64,000 nt of DNA from Stictocephala bisonia (Eukaryota > Arthropoda > Insecta > Hemiptera > Membracidae). Of the stretch, positions 1-10,950 are shown one piece after another. The notes under the pieces were generated by a model. The model was not told the origin of the DNA. It did not search any database and was given only the letters and a program-made list of their open reading frames with translations. The first letter of the stretch is position 1. The number at the start of each line of letters is the position of its first letter. Made by a program: the position numbers and the translations under genes. The DNA is taken from contig JAQJVL010000688.1 of assembly GCA_035578905.1 (NCBI GenBank), forward strand, positions 62,001 through 126,000, written 5' to 3'.

Positions 1-2224
1 TATGGTTTAAGTCATTATTGGTGAACTCAACTTGGGCCACAACTAGGACTAATGTCGTTCCTATCATTTAGTTTAGGTACACTTGTTCCTCTCCCCTCTA
101 AAGCTACGTTATTGGCCTATGGTTTAAGTCATTATCAGTGAGCCCAACTTGAGCCACAAGAAGGACTAATGTCGTTCCTATCATTTAGTTTAGGTACACT
201 TGTTCCTCTCCCCTCTAAAGCTACGTTATTGGCCTATGGTTTAAGTCACAATCAGTGAGCCCAACTTGAGCTACACGTATGAATAATGTCGTCCCTATCA
301 TTCGTAGTTTAGGCACACTTGTTCCACTCCCCTCTAAAGCTACGTTATTGGCCTATGGTTTAAGTCATTATCAGTGAGCCCAACTTGTGCCACAACTAGG
401 ACTAATGTCGTTCCTATCATTTAGTTTAGGTACACTTGTTCCTCTCCCCTCTAAAGCTACGTTATTGGCCTATGGTTTAAGTCACAATCAGTGAGCCCAA
501 CTTGAGCTACACGTATGAATAATGTCGTCCCTATCATTCGTAGTTTAGGCACACTTGTTCCTCTCCCCTCTAAAGCTACGTTATTGGCCTATGGTTTAAG
601 TCATTATTAGTGAACCCAACTTGGGTCACAAGTAGGACTAATGTCGTTCCTATCATTTAGTTTAGGCACACTTGTTTCTCTCCCTTCTAAAGCTACGTTA
701 TTGGCCTATGGTTTAAGCCATTATTAGTGAATCCAACTTGGGTCACAAGTAGGACTAATGTCGTTCCTATCATTTAGTTTAGGCACATTTGTTCCTCTCC
801 CCTCTAAAGCTACGTTATTGGCCTATGGTTTAAGTCATTATTGGTGAACTCAACTTGGGCCACAACTAGGACTAATGTCGTCCCTATCATTCGTAGTTTA
901 GGCACACTTGTTCCTCTCCCCTCTAAAGCTACGTTATTGGTCTATGGTTTAAGTCACAATCAGTGATTCCAACTTGGGCCACAGGTAGGAATAATGTCAT
1001 CCCTATCATTCGTACAAGTTTAGGCACACTTGTTCCTCTCCCCTCTAAAGTTACGTTATTGGTCTATGGTTTAAGTCATTATCAGTGAGCCCAACTTGGG
1101 TCACAAGTAGGACTAATGTCGTTCTTATCATTCGTAGTTTAGGTACACTTGTTCCTCTCCCCTCCAAAGTTATGTTATTAGTCTATGGTTTAAGTCATTA
1201 TCAGTGAGCCCAACTTGGGTCACAAGTAGGACTAATGTCGTTCTTATCATTCGTAGTTTAGGTACACTTGTTCCTCTCCCCTCTAAAGCTACGTTATTGG
1301 TCTATGGTTTAAGTCACAATCAGTGATTCCAACTTGGGCCACAAGTAGGAATAATGTCATCCCTATCATTCGTACAAGTTTAGGCACACTTGTTCCTCTC
1401 CCCTCTAAAGTTACGTTATTGGTCTATGGTTTAAGTCATTATCAGTGAGCCCAACTTGGGTCACAAGTAGGACTAATGTCGTTCTTATCATTCGTAGTTT
1501 AGGTACACTTGTTCCTCTCCCCTCCAAAGTTATGTTATTAGTCTATGGTTTAAGTCATTATCAGTGAGCCCAACTTGGGTCACAAGTAGGACTAATGTCG
1601 TTCCTATCATTTAGTTTAGGTACACTTGTTCCTCTCCCCTCTAAAGCTACGTTATTGGCCTATGGTTTAAGTCATTATCAGTGAGCCCAACTTGAGCCAC
1701 AACTAGGAATAATGTCATTCCTATCATTAGTTTAGGCACACTTGTTCCTCTCCCCTCCAAAGCTACGTTATTGGCCTATGGTTTAAGTCACAATCAGTGA
1801 GTCCAACCTAAGCCACAAGTAGGAATAATGTCGTCCCTATCATTCGTAGTTTAGGCACACTTGTTCCTCTCCCCTCTAAAGTTACGTTATTGGTCTATGG
1901 TTTAAGTCATTATCAGTGAGCCCAACCTGAGTTACAAGTAGGACTAATGTAGTTCCTATCATTCGTAGTTTAGGCACACTTGTTCCTCTCCCCTCTAAAG
2001 TTACGTTATTGGTCTATGGTTTAAGTCATTATCAGTGAGCCCAACCTGAGTTACAAGTAGGACTAATGTCGTTCCTATCATTCGTAGTTTAGGCACACTT
2101 GTTCCTCTCCCCTCCAAAGCTACGTTATTGCTCTATGGTTTAAGTACTATCAGTGAGCCTAACTTGGGCCACAAGTAGGACTAATGTCCCTATCTATCTC
2201 AGTTTAGGCACAATCGTTCTTCTC
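1..2224. repeat. Satellite array, 117-122 bp units (about 19 copies)
   Basis: Units begin with TATGGTTTAAGTCA at 1, 118, 235 and 354 and so on to about 2140. Length differs mainly by small insertions in the block CATTTAGTTTAGG / CATTCGTAGTTTAGG / CATTCGTACAAGTTTAGG. The first base of the window already lies in a unit, so the array probably continues to the left. A two-unit block around 960-1320 recurs at 1310-1560 with the same rare variants, which shows recent block duplication. The last unit (from about 2140) is diverged and runs straight into a dispersed repeat. No stop-free frame of interest. Confident as a tandem repeat; genomic role (centromeric, heterochromatic or local) cannot be told. 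Confidence 0.97.
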
Positions 2225-2315
2225 CCCTCTAATCCCTCACTTTTGGCAGATCAATTAACGGTTTATATTCTCTGGATTTCCCCTATACCCTTGACTCTCC
2301 CTTTCTTGCACTATT
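2185..2315 (+). repeat. Dispersed-repeat segment flanking the satellite
   Basis: This stretch, containing CTCACTTTTGGCAGATCAAT and TCTCTGGATTTCCCCTA, matches the reverse complement of 22262-22375 closely. Its left part (TAGTTTAGGCACACTTGTTC-like, then CTCCCCTCTA) is also the part shared with each satellite unit at 1-2140. It therefore looks like the single-copy ancestor of half of the satellite unit, or the remains of the mobile element in which the array arose. Element class is unknown. Confidence 0.8.
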
Positions 2316-3559
2316 GACCTTGTCCTAGGAAGGGTGGGTCCATGAGGAAACTTATTTCACTACAGCAATAATGAAGTTATCTTTAGTTCAAATACTACAG
2401 TGTTTAAAAATCAGTGTAATTATAAATAACACAATTGTCAAATGAATAACTAGTCAACATTCTTTGGAACAGTGGAACTATGGCATCAATTAAGTAAAGC
2501 ATTTCAGTATAAAATACGTAGTTTGGGACTTTTGGCAGAATACAATTAACGGTGTTTATGTATAAAGCGTGTTTGATTGAGCACATGTTATCGAGTCTAA
2601 ACAGCCTGACAAATTTACAACCCTCTAACATATATTTTTAGTTCTTTACACCACAAGTTTATCTTCAGTAAGCGTGGATTCTGGCGCAATATCTCGTCAA
2701 TTTTAAGAGCTTAATTAATATTAAATTATGCAGTATTAAGCGTGTAATATTCCTTAAGATAAAAACTAAAATATAAAATTTCCTTCTGGATTCAAGACAA
2801 GCTGAATTTACATAGGTTTTGTCAACTTTTATAAATAAATACATGAGAAAACTTCACAAATTATGCTCCTTTTAAACACATTTTAAGTCAAGTTACATTT
2901 AACATTAAGAAACATATAAATATTGAGGTTGTAGTTTATGGTATATATTTATAGAGAAAAGCAGGTACAGTTACGGAACCTTGGAACGTAACTGAATATT
3001 TATTGGAGTAAGGAGTATATTGTCTTCTGTTACTGAAAACAAAATTTTCTGGATAGTTTGTATAATTTTCAATTAATAATTCGTTATTAATATACATGGA
3101 TTTAATTATACATCATTATACACTTTTTCCATATATGAGTTGGTATTTATTAACTAAATATGTCATGAATCGTCTTTAAATAACATTAAAACATTAATTA
3201 ATACTGGTTTTTGTCTTTTGCATAAGTAAAATATTGCGAAACTGTACCAATAATTAGTGTACTATATAAATTGTTGATATTTTCTCCATATTTGAAACAA
3301 AACTCATAACTGAGAAATTCTGATTAAAATAGATTTTTGTAAGTCTCGACTTCATTCTGAAATACTGTAATTAAATATGTACGTCAGCGTGGAGGAGCAG
3401 CGGACCGTGCTGGCTCGGCCACTCTTTATAATTACTGCTGAGGCTATACATTCCTACCTTCTCAAACCTCAATTATTACAGAAAGTATGAAATGAGATAC
3501 AAGTTTTTACTTTCTCCCATTTGCGTTAACATAGAGGAAGTATTGTGATCGACCAAAAA
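2316..3559. other. AT-rich non-coding DNA
   Basis: No recognisable gene or repeat. Open frames are short and of low complexity. A short GC-richer patch (GGAGGAGCAGCGGACCGTGC, near 3391-3410) stands out but was not identified. Confidence 0.6.
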
Positions 3560-3960
3560 AGGGGGTTTTCAAGTTTTATAAAAATTCATTTTAGGATCCC
3601 CTGAACCCAAAAAGTGGTTATTTCGAAAAAAAGGTTTGGTGTCTGTCTGTGTGTATGTGCAGTTCCCTGGACACCAAAAGGATGGATCAATTTTTATAAA
3701 ATTTGGTATGTAGGTGTATTTAGCCAATATACCCATACTATATTATCACATTTCTGAAAGTTAAGTTTTTTTTTTTTTAATTTTATGGGCAAAAACATAA
3801 AAAAATTTAATTTTCTCAAAAACGGCTCTAACGATTTTGATTACATTAAAGGTGTGAATTACAATTTAAACTATTTAGTAAAAACTACATGTGTCTAACT
3901 TGACTAGTTTTTGAGTTATTGCGAAAAAACATAGTTGGGAATCAAACCGGTAATTTTCAA
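3560..3960 (+). repeat. Possible old dispersed repeat
   Basis: Contains GTCTGTCTGTGTGTATG followed by GGATGGATCAATTTTTATAA and, further on, AAAAACGGCTCTAACGATTT and GTTTTTGAGTTATT. Strings of this kind are frequent in dispersed elements of arthropod genomes; I recall the type but cannot name the family. No second copy is present in this window, so the call rests on resemblance only. Confidence 0.3.
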
Positions 3961-6900
3961 AGTTTTGATTTTTTTAGTGTTTAATATGCGAAAATGTTTG
4001 TGCAAATTATTTGGAACCACTACTAAATACAAAATATTAATAATTTTTGTAATGTAAATTTGACTAATTTATTTTGGAGAAGTATGAACTAACTGTAAGT
4101 TTTAAACGTTTTTGACAGTCAAAAGCTTTAATGACCATTGAGCAAGCGACTCTGATTTTACAACTACTGTACATTAAAAATTAGTAACTGAACTACAAAA
4201 AATAATCTAACATTGAATTTCTTATTATGTATTGTTTGTTATTTTTCATCAGATTAGTGGACAAATCAGCAAATATTATTATTTTTTACTTCGAATTAGA
4301 ACTACTCCTCCAGTTCTTGTCTTATTATTTATCAGATTAAGGCCAATGTTATTTCAACATTTTAATACAGATTTTATCAATTTACTAACATTTGCCCCAT
4401 GATTATGAGATTCAGTATCCTCTCTAGTACAGTAAAAGATTCCAGAGTGAAGTTTTTATAGTTGTGAGTGGTTAGGTTAGGTTAGGAAGAACAATTATTT
4501 GTTGTTTTGTTATTGTTTCTGGGGTAACGACTCATGAATACATGACTTATTGTTAACGATATTATCAGTTGGTCCGTTGGGAGGGGGGAGATGTAGCTCA
4601 GATATGGTTCCCCACGTTAATCATGATTTTAACCCTGAACTACAGAATTAAAAAATGTATATACTAAAAGTATTTACTGTTAAACTAAACATAAAAATAA
4701 TTTGAAGTTAGGTTTTGTGTGTTGAAAATAAATACCGAATGACCATATTACCTTAATAAATACCTTAATAGCCATGTTCAGTTGTACAATAAGTTCTTCA
4801 TTTTACAAAACATCTTGCCATCTGAAACTTCCCTTTTAGAGGATCATTCGTTAAGCTAGACTATACGAAGTAAGCAATAACTACTCTAGTTGAGGCTAAG
4901 TTACATCAATGTCAGATAAACAGATTTTACCTTAACTTTATTTAGATTTGACCTAACTCTAATTGTTGGGTATTCTAGGAAGGATGATCTACATTATGTA
5001 GAAAGTGTGAAGGTGGTTGTACCTTCACAAACTACAAACTCTCTCTCACCACTAGGGGTGGGGTTGTAGTTTACGACATTTGTACATTAAATGGACAAGC
5101 ATTTTAAAAGTCACTTTCGAATTGAAAAACGAGAAAATTTGCATTGTCCAATCAATCTGCAGACAAATAGGGAAGAAGAATCCTTGATAATATTTTGAAT
5201 TTCCCATGAAATATTAAAAATAATATCCTTTCAGAAACAACTGAAATCGTCTAGTAATTTTAATATTAACGCTTAAAGCGGAAATTGATTTCGAAATTTC
5301 TTAACATCATTTGTGGCAGAATATACTATCTGAATTACAAATGATTAAATAATATACTATATGAATTACATTTTACAGTAAGTACAAATTTAAAAATTTC
5401 AAAATAAACTAAAACACAATAATTAATTGTGGATACGATCTTAGGAATTAATTTAATGATGGTTTAAAAATAGCAGTGAAAGAGTTGCTAATACGTCAAA
5501 AAGATTTCCACTCAATAGAATATAGACTAAATTATCCAAGTACGCCTTGTATCAATGTTTTAAAGTACCATTTGAATAAATTACCTTATCACAAAACACA
5601 AACAAAATATCACGTGTAGAATTTCATAATTTTTTTTACGTTTATTTTTAGTTAGTGTATTTATGTAGTAATCATAAGAGATTAAAATCACTTGACAGAA
5701 ATGTCGTAATTTCTTTCATAAATTAACGAGTAGGCAGGAGTGCTGAATACAATATACTCAACTCTATAAAGACCTGCATTTATACTTCTTGACTTGAAAA
5801 TAAACGACACATCCAGTGAATAAATGTTTTCCATAAATTTATTTTACTTGAAGATTGTTGTTGCTATAGTACATGAATCATAATATAAGTAATGTACTTT
5901 TTGATGCCTCATATTAGAGTGGATAGTTATTTTTAATCATCTTTAAGATGGATAAGTTTTAACTGCTTTAAAAAAAATTGATCAGTACAATGATTGACTA
6001 TAGAAACGAGAAGACTATTCGCTTCTGTAGGTACCGCGAAGCAGATTTTCCTTTTCGGTGAAATTAGTTCTTTTGTTTTTATAAGTAGTTCGAGTGGTCT
6101 TCATCTCTCTATCTCTGTTCATCCCTCTCTACAGCATAAGCTTAAGTGACTAATAGATCAGCTATTAGTACGTCAAGGAGTCGTCCAAATGCTTATATGA
6201 GAACATTCACAGTTAGATAACAGCACAGGCGAGTATCTACAGTAAATGAATGGCCTTGGCCTATCTTTTGATTATATAGTCAATGCTATAGAATATTTTA
6301 TTTTTAGGAGGAAAAAATAATCTTTTATTTTAAAAAAATGACAAGGAGATCGATTTCATAGAGATATAATCGACAAACTGTAACTACTTGTCATATTATT
6401 ATGATTTTTTTCTCACTCCTCACGCTGGGGAAAGTTTTTATTACGTTTTTATAATAAATTCTCTGTGTTGGAAACATTGAAGGGTAATGAATTTTGATTT
6501 AGCATAGCTTTACATTTTTTGAAATCATGAAACAATGGTGTTTCAATATAGGATTAGATTGTACCAATACATATAGCATTTTATGATAAGAGCTGTGTAG
6601 CTATAATGTGAATGATGTTTTTGGTATGGTTACAACTAAAATCCAAATTTCATCAGACAATACTAGACAATATCCCAGTACATAACATAATCGAGAACTT
6701 TGAGGTTATTATGAAGTCACAACCATCTCATGTTGGATTTCAAGTAGAAGAGAATAATACCAATATCCACTTTTTCAAAATGCTTAATTATTTACCAAAC
6801 TAAGACTAAATTTTTCAATAACTAACAATAATATGGTGTATTTTACCATTTTGAACACTATTATTCAGTTCTAATTAATGATTTCTGGATATTACCAGTT

Positions 6901-7152
6901 GATTATGGCTCTTCATATTCACAAAAGTATAATTTTCTGCTTAAGTAAGTCTGGATATAACAGTATTCAGTAGAGTTTTACATGAAAAACGAATGTAGGC
7001 TGCAGTTTGAATGATATAATTTCCAAAACTAGTATCACGACAAAAGTGAACCAAATAAGTTTGTAAGAACTGAAGGCAATGAATTTTTGACAAACAAACA
7101 AAATTGTATGTCTTTTATTTATAAGAACCTTCGTAATATCAACACTCCAGGA
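3961..7152. other. AT-rich non-coding DNA
   Basis: About 3.2 kb with no supported gene. Two small items: a telomere-like GGTTA run at 4470-4486, listed separately, and GGAGATGTAGCTCAGATATGG near 4587, which resembles the 5' end and A box of tRNA-Ala but has no anticodon arm or B box after it. A 63-residue open frame at 6612-6803 has no recognisable motif. Confidence 0.6.
4470..4486 (+). repeat. Short telomere-like (GGTTA)3 run
   Basis: GGTTAGGTTAGGTTAGG, three and a half copies of the TTAGG-type motif. Such short interstitial runs are common in arthropod DNA; this one is too short to mean a former telomere. Confidence 0.85.
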
Positions 7153-7719
7153 TTTTGTTTCATACAGTAAGGTTGTTATGTTCAGTATTACAGTAAGGTC
7201 ATACTGAACATAACAACCTTAATGTATGAACATAAACCTTACTGCACTTTATGTACATACAGTAAGGCCATACTGAACATAACAACCCTAATGTATGAAC
7301 ATAAACCTTACTGCACTTTATGTACATACAGTAAAGCCATACTGAACATAACAACCTTACTGTATGAACAAAAACCTTACTGTACTTTATGTACATACAG
7401 TAAAGTCATACTGAACATAACAACCTTAATGTATGAACTAAAACCTTACTGTACTTTATGTACATACAGTAAGGTCATACTGAACATAACAACCTTAATG
7501 TATGAACAAAAACCTTACTGTACTTTATGTACATACAGTAAGGTTGTTAGGTTCAGTATGACCTTACTGTATGAACAAAAACCTTACTGTACTTTATGTA
7601 CATCCAGTAAGGTCATACTGAACATAACAACCTTACTGTATGAACAAAAACCTTACTGTACTTTATGTACATACAGTAAGGTCATACTGAACATAAAAAC
7701 CTTACTGTATGAAACAAAA
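7153..7719. repeat. 69-bp tandem array bounded by 36-bp inverted repeats
   Basis: TGTATGAAC recurs at 7223, 7292, 7361, 7430, 7499, 7568, 7637 and 7706, an exact 69-bp period. The outer 36 bases (7153-7188 and 7684-7719) are inverted copies of each other with one mismatch. Each unit holds the perfect inverted pair CATACAGTAAGG / CCTTACTGTATG around an 18-bp spacer, and a second palindrome made of CCTTACTGTA and TACAGTAAGG. In one unit (spacer 7544-7561) and at the left edge the spacer is flipped. Because 69 is divisible by three, a 219-codon frame (7222-7881) is open; I do not regard it as a gene. Looks like a fold-back element with an expanded core. No clear target-site duplication was found. 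Confidence 0.95.
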
Positions 7720-10269
7720 ATAACTATACGAAGTATGCAGAAAGTTGCAGATCTCACTCATACTGGGCTTTCAGACTACCGAGTAACTTACCATAAGCGG
7801 AATTCGGCAATAAAGTGGGGGGGGGGGGGATACTGTATCAGATATTGTGGTGACTCCCTGCCAGGTTTCCGGCCAAAATGAATCTGTTCCTCAGAAAAAC
7901 AATGTCCATTTTCCTACACCAACCGGAAACATAACTCGAATGTTAGTCTTTTAAAACTGTTTGTTCATAAGTCGATTTTATCGATTTACATTTTGACTAA
8001 ATCTGACAAAATATGATAAATAATCATTTTGATACCTTTTATTTTTTATAGTTTACGGGTGTTTCTATTTCAACATATGTTTGAAATTTAAAAAATCGTA
8101 AAATGAAAAATTAAAATCAGCTGATCAATTAACATTCTTCACTGAAACACCTCAAAATGATTTATAAACACAGGTTTATCGTAAAACATTCATAATAGGG
8201 ATGAAATGGTCAGAAATCATAGATTTATTTTCCATAGGACCAATGCTAAACGGTTATCCAATTTTTTCCAAACACTCTTTGAGTCAAAGATAATACAGGC
8301 CAAGTTAATCATAACAGGTCGGTAAGCATTTTTAAGGTACACTTCATGTTCTGTATATTTTTAACTGGTAACTTAAAAAATATATCGTACCAATAAACAG
8401 TTGAAATAAGCAAATTAAACAAATAAATTTAGCATATAGTTTTGAAAAGTTTTGAATAATTGAGAGAAAGTAAAATTACATTTTATTGGTTATCATAAAC
8501 ATCCAGCTTAAATGATATAGAATAATAAGTAGCTTTCTGATATCTTTATCCTGTTATATATCAGACACTATAATCTCATATTTTATACTTCAATATGTTA
8601 TTTAAAAAAGTTATTGTATATTATGTGTCGAGAGATAAATTGGTGTTTGTAATAAAAGAGGTTTAAATCTCAACAAGAAAATGAGAAAAGTTGAGAACTG
8701 TAATTTATCCAACAGGCCAATACACTGGTGATCCCAGGCCTGTTAACAGCACAACTTCTCCTCCTAATTGCTTCCAAAGGCACAATTTTTCACTTTAGAT
8801 TGAGTTTCAATTCTCCTTTTTGTTCTTGCCAAGATTATTTTTTCTTTCATGTGACTATGTGAGGCAAATCCGCGTCTGAAAACTAGCAGCACAAATATCA
8901 TTAAATATTTTGATAAATATTTGATGTAAATCTAACTCTATCTTATCTTAATGTATTATCATGAGAAAATGGTTAAACTATTACTATAGAAGGTGTAGAT
9001 GGATGGAATTCAATTTTTTGTTTTAATTTTTTGAGTTTGAAATAGTTTTAACAATTCTTGTGTTTTAACCACAAGAATAAAGACTTAAAAGTTAACTTAA
9101 AAAATGTTCAGAGAATCAGCAACAGTGAAACAGATTTGCTACGTTTAAGCACTAGATTATAAAAATACAGCATTAACGCAAAACAAACCAACTAAAATGG
9201 TTCATTATGTATGTCCGTTATATAAGTCCATTTCCATATTCCTTTCATAGAAATATTTATAATTCCAGAATTGGTAGTCAAATTAAACGTAACGAAAAAA
9301 AAGTCACAGTAACACATCCCTTACAGGTTGGTGTTATTTTTTATCTTTACCACTCGAACGTAAGATGGCCATTTCTTAAACTGCCAAGTTATAGCTGGGA
9401 AGTCGACATCCATATACTAGACAGACAAACTTACCGTCAGTGGGCTAAAACACGCTGTTCTATGTCATATACGGTTCGTATTAGTTATTCGTAATGAATC
9501 CTTCTCATAGAGGACATCGTATTATATTAAAATTTATTTATAGTGTACCATATGAGTTTTGTAGGACCTTTTGTGTTAGTTCACTACCACCACTTTTTTA
9601 TCGCAATTTCGGTTAGGTGGCTAATAAGCTCTATCACAATCTGGTAAATCTAATGATTGCCTTACCGTCAAATGCGCTCTCCGTGTGTAGAGAATGGAAA
9701 GAGATAAGATAAGACCAGCGATATCGGATTCCTAGCGGATAAGGAATACCACAGTGGACGTAAAAATTATTGGGGAACAGTTTTTAGAGCAATAGAATAT
9801 TTATCAAGTGGTCGTGAATTAACAGAAAAGATCCATTTTGTAATTTAAACTCGTCAAGAGTTTAACGTTTCACATACTTAACTGTAAAACATTTCTAAAA
9901 ATCAACTTATGGTCCACTAGAATAGTTCTTCACCAACCAATTGAACCAATAATTCTTGAGAAACGACTATTATTAGGAACCGATATTTTAAATAGAATTC
10001 GCATTAAATAGAAATCCTTTATAAATTTGTGGCATTTTCCGTTATGTGAAACGCACCCTTCAGCCTATCAATAAATTAAAGCGTTCGAGGCATGCTTAAA
10101 AACATCCCTGCTCTTGAAGGATTTTGAAAGTTTACTTAGTCATAGCTGGGTGAACACTGAAAGTTGAAATAGCTAATAACACTTTTTTTTGTTTATTATG
10201 TTCCCATACATAGATCTGTATGTTTAACTGTAATTTATGTGGGTATGATTGGTTAGGTTGAATTTTAAT
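7720..10269. other. AT-rich non-coding DNA with a poly-G tract
   Basis: A 13-base G run lies at 7817-7829 inside a GC-richer patch (7740-7880) that could be the remains of a mobile element. The rest, including a 95-residue open frame at 9207-9494, shows no motif I recognise. Confidence 0.55.
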
Positions 10270-10535
10270 TTACAGTGGTTCTGAGCTACACTGGTGTACG
10301 GGTTTGTACCCATACATGCTGTGGTACTAACCATTCACCCACCCATGTATGTAAAGTGGTACTGACCCATTCGCCCACTCATACATGTACCGTGGTACTG
10401 AGCCACCATCCCACCCATACATTCACAGTGGTACTGAGCCATCCACCAACCCATATATTCAAAGAGTTACTGAGCCACCCACCAAACCATACGTGAACCT
10501 ACCCGCCCATGTAAACACGCACGGTGATATTGACT
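10270..10535. repeat. 36-bp minisatellite, locus 1
   Basis: Imperfect units of the type GTGGTACTGAGCCACC + CACCCATACAT, 36 bp each, about seven copies with heavy decay at both ends. The same unit type forms the array at 19790-20275, so the two loci are members of one dispersed minisatellite family. The 73-codon open frame on it is a by-product of a period divisible by three. Confidence 0.85.
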
Positions 10536-10874
10536 CAACCATATAGGGATGGTGGTGATGACTAATTTACCTATGCTCATACACTTTAGTCATACACGAT
10601 TGAAAATAACTACAACGTCTCTTCGCAACAACAAAATTCTGTCAAATTCCAAGTAAAACACGTTGAATTTTGTTGAAAATTGTGAAATAAAATAAAAATT
10701 ACGTGTGTTAAAAAAATAGAAAACTTCATTTAATTTCGTTTCTTAAAATAGAAGAGTTTCTACGGGTGTGATATGTCACCTAAACGTAATAAAAGCTAAC
10801 ATGAGTGTCAATAGCCACCATTGCTATCTCTCACTGTTGCATATGGAAAGTTGTCAACAAGTTGCTAGTTTGGG

Positions 10875-10950
10875 GGGTCTCTAGGATAAGTGTTAGAGAG
10901 GGCTTCTTAGCCCTAACCTCGCCTTTTGAAATAAGACATTCTTTAACTTT
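10875..10950. repeat. Dispersed-repeat fragment shared with 37.3 and 45.6 kb
   Basis: TTAGCCCTAACCTCGCCT with its surroundings (CTAGGATAAGTGTTAGAG before it) matches CTAGGTTATGTCTTAGAG...TTAGCCCTAACTTCGCCT at about 37340-37390 and 45620-45665. Roughly 70 bases align with scattered mismatches. Likely a piece of an old dispersed element; class unknown. Confidence 0.6.

Noticed and set aside
4585..4610. tRNA-Ala gene
   Set aside because: Only the 5' acceptor and D-arm-like words are present; there is no anticodon arm, T arm or B box.
7222..7881. 219-codon plus open frame
   Set aside because: The 69-bp period is 23 codons; the peptide is only the repeat and the opposite strand is open too.
9207..9494. 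95-codon open frame
   Set aside because: No motif, no repeat explanation and no supporting codon pattern; length is not remarkable for DNA of this kind.
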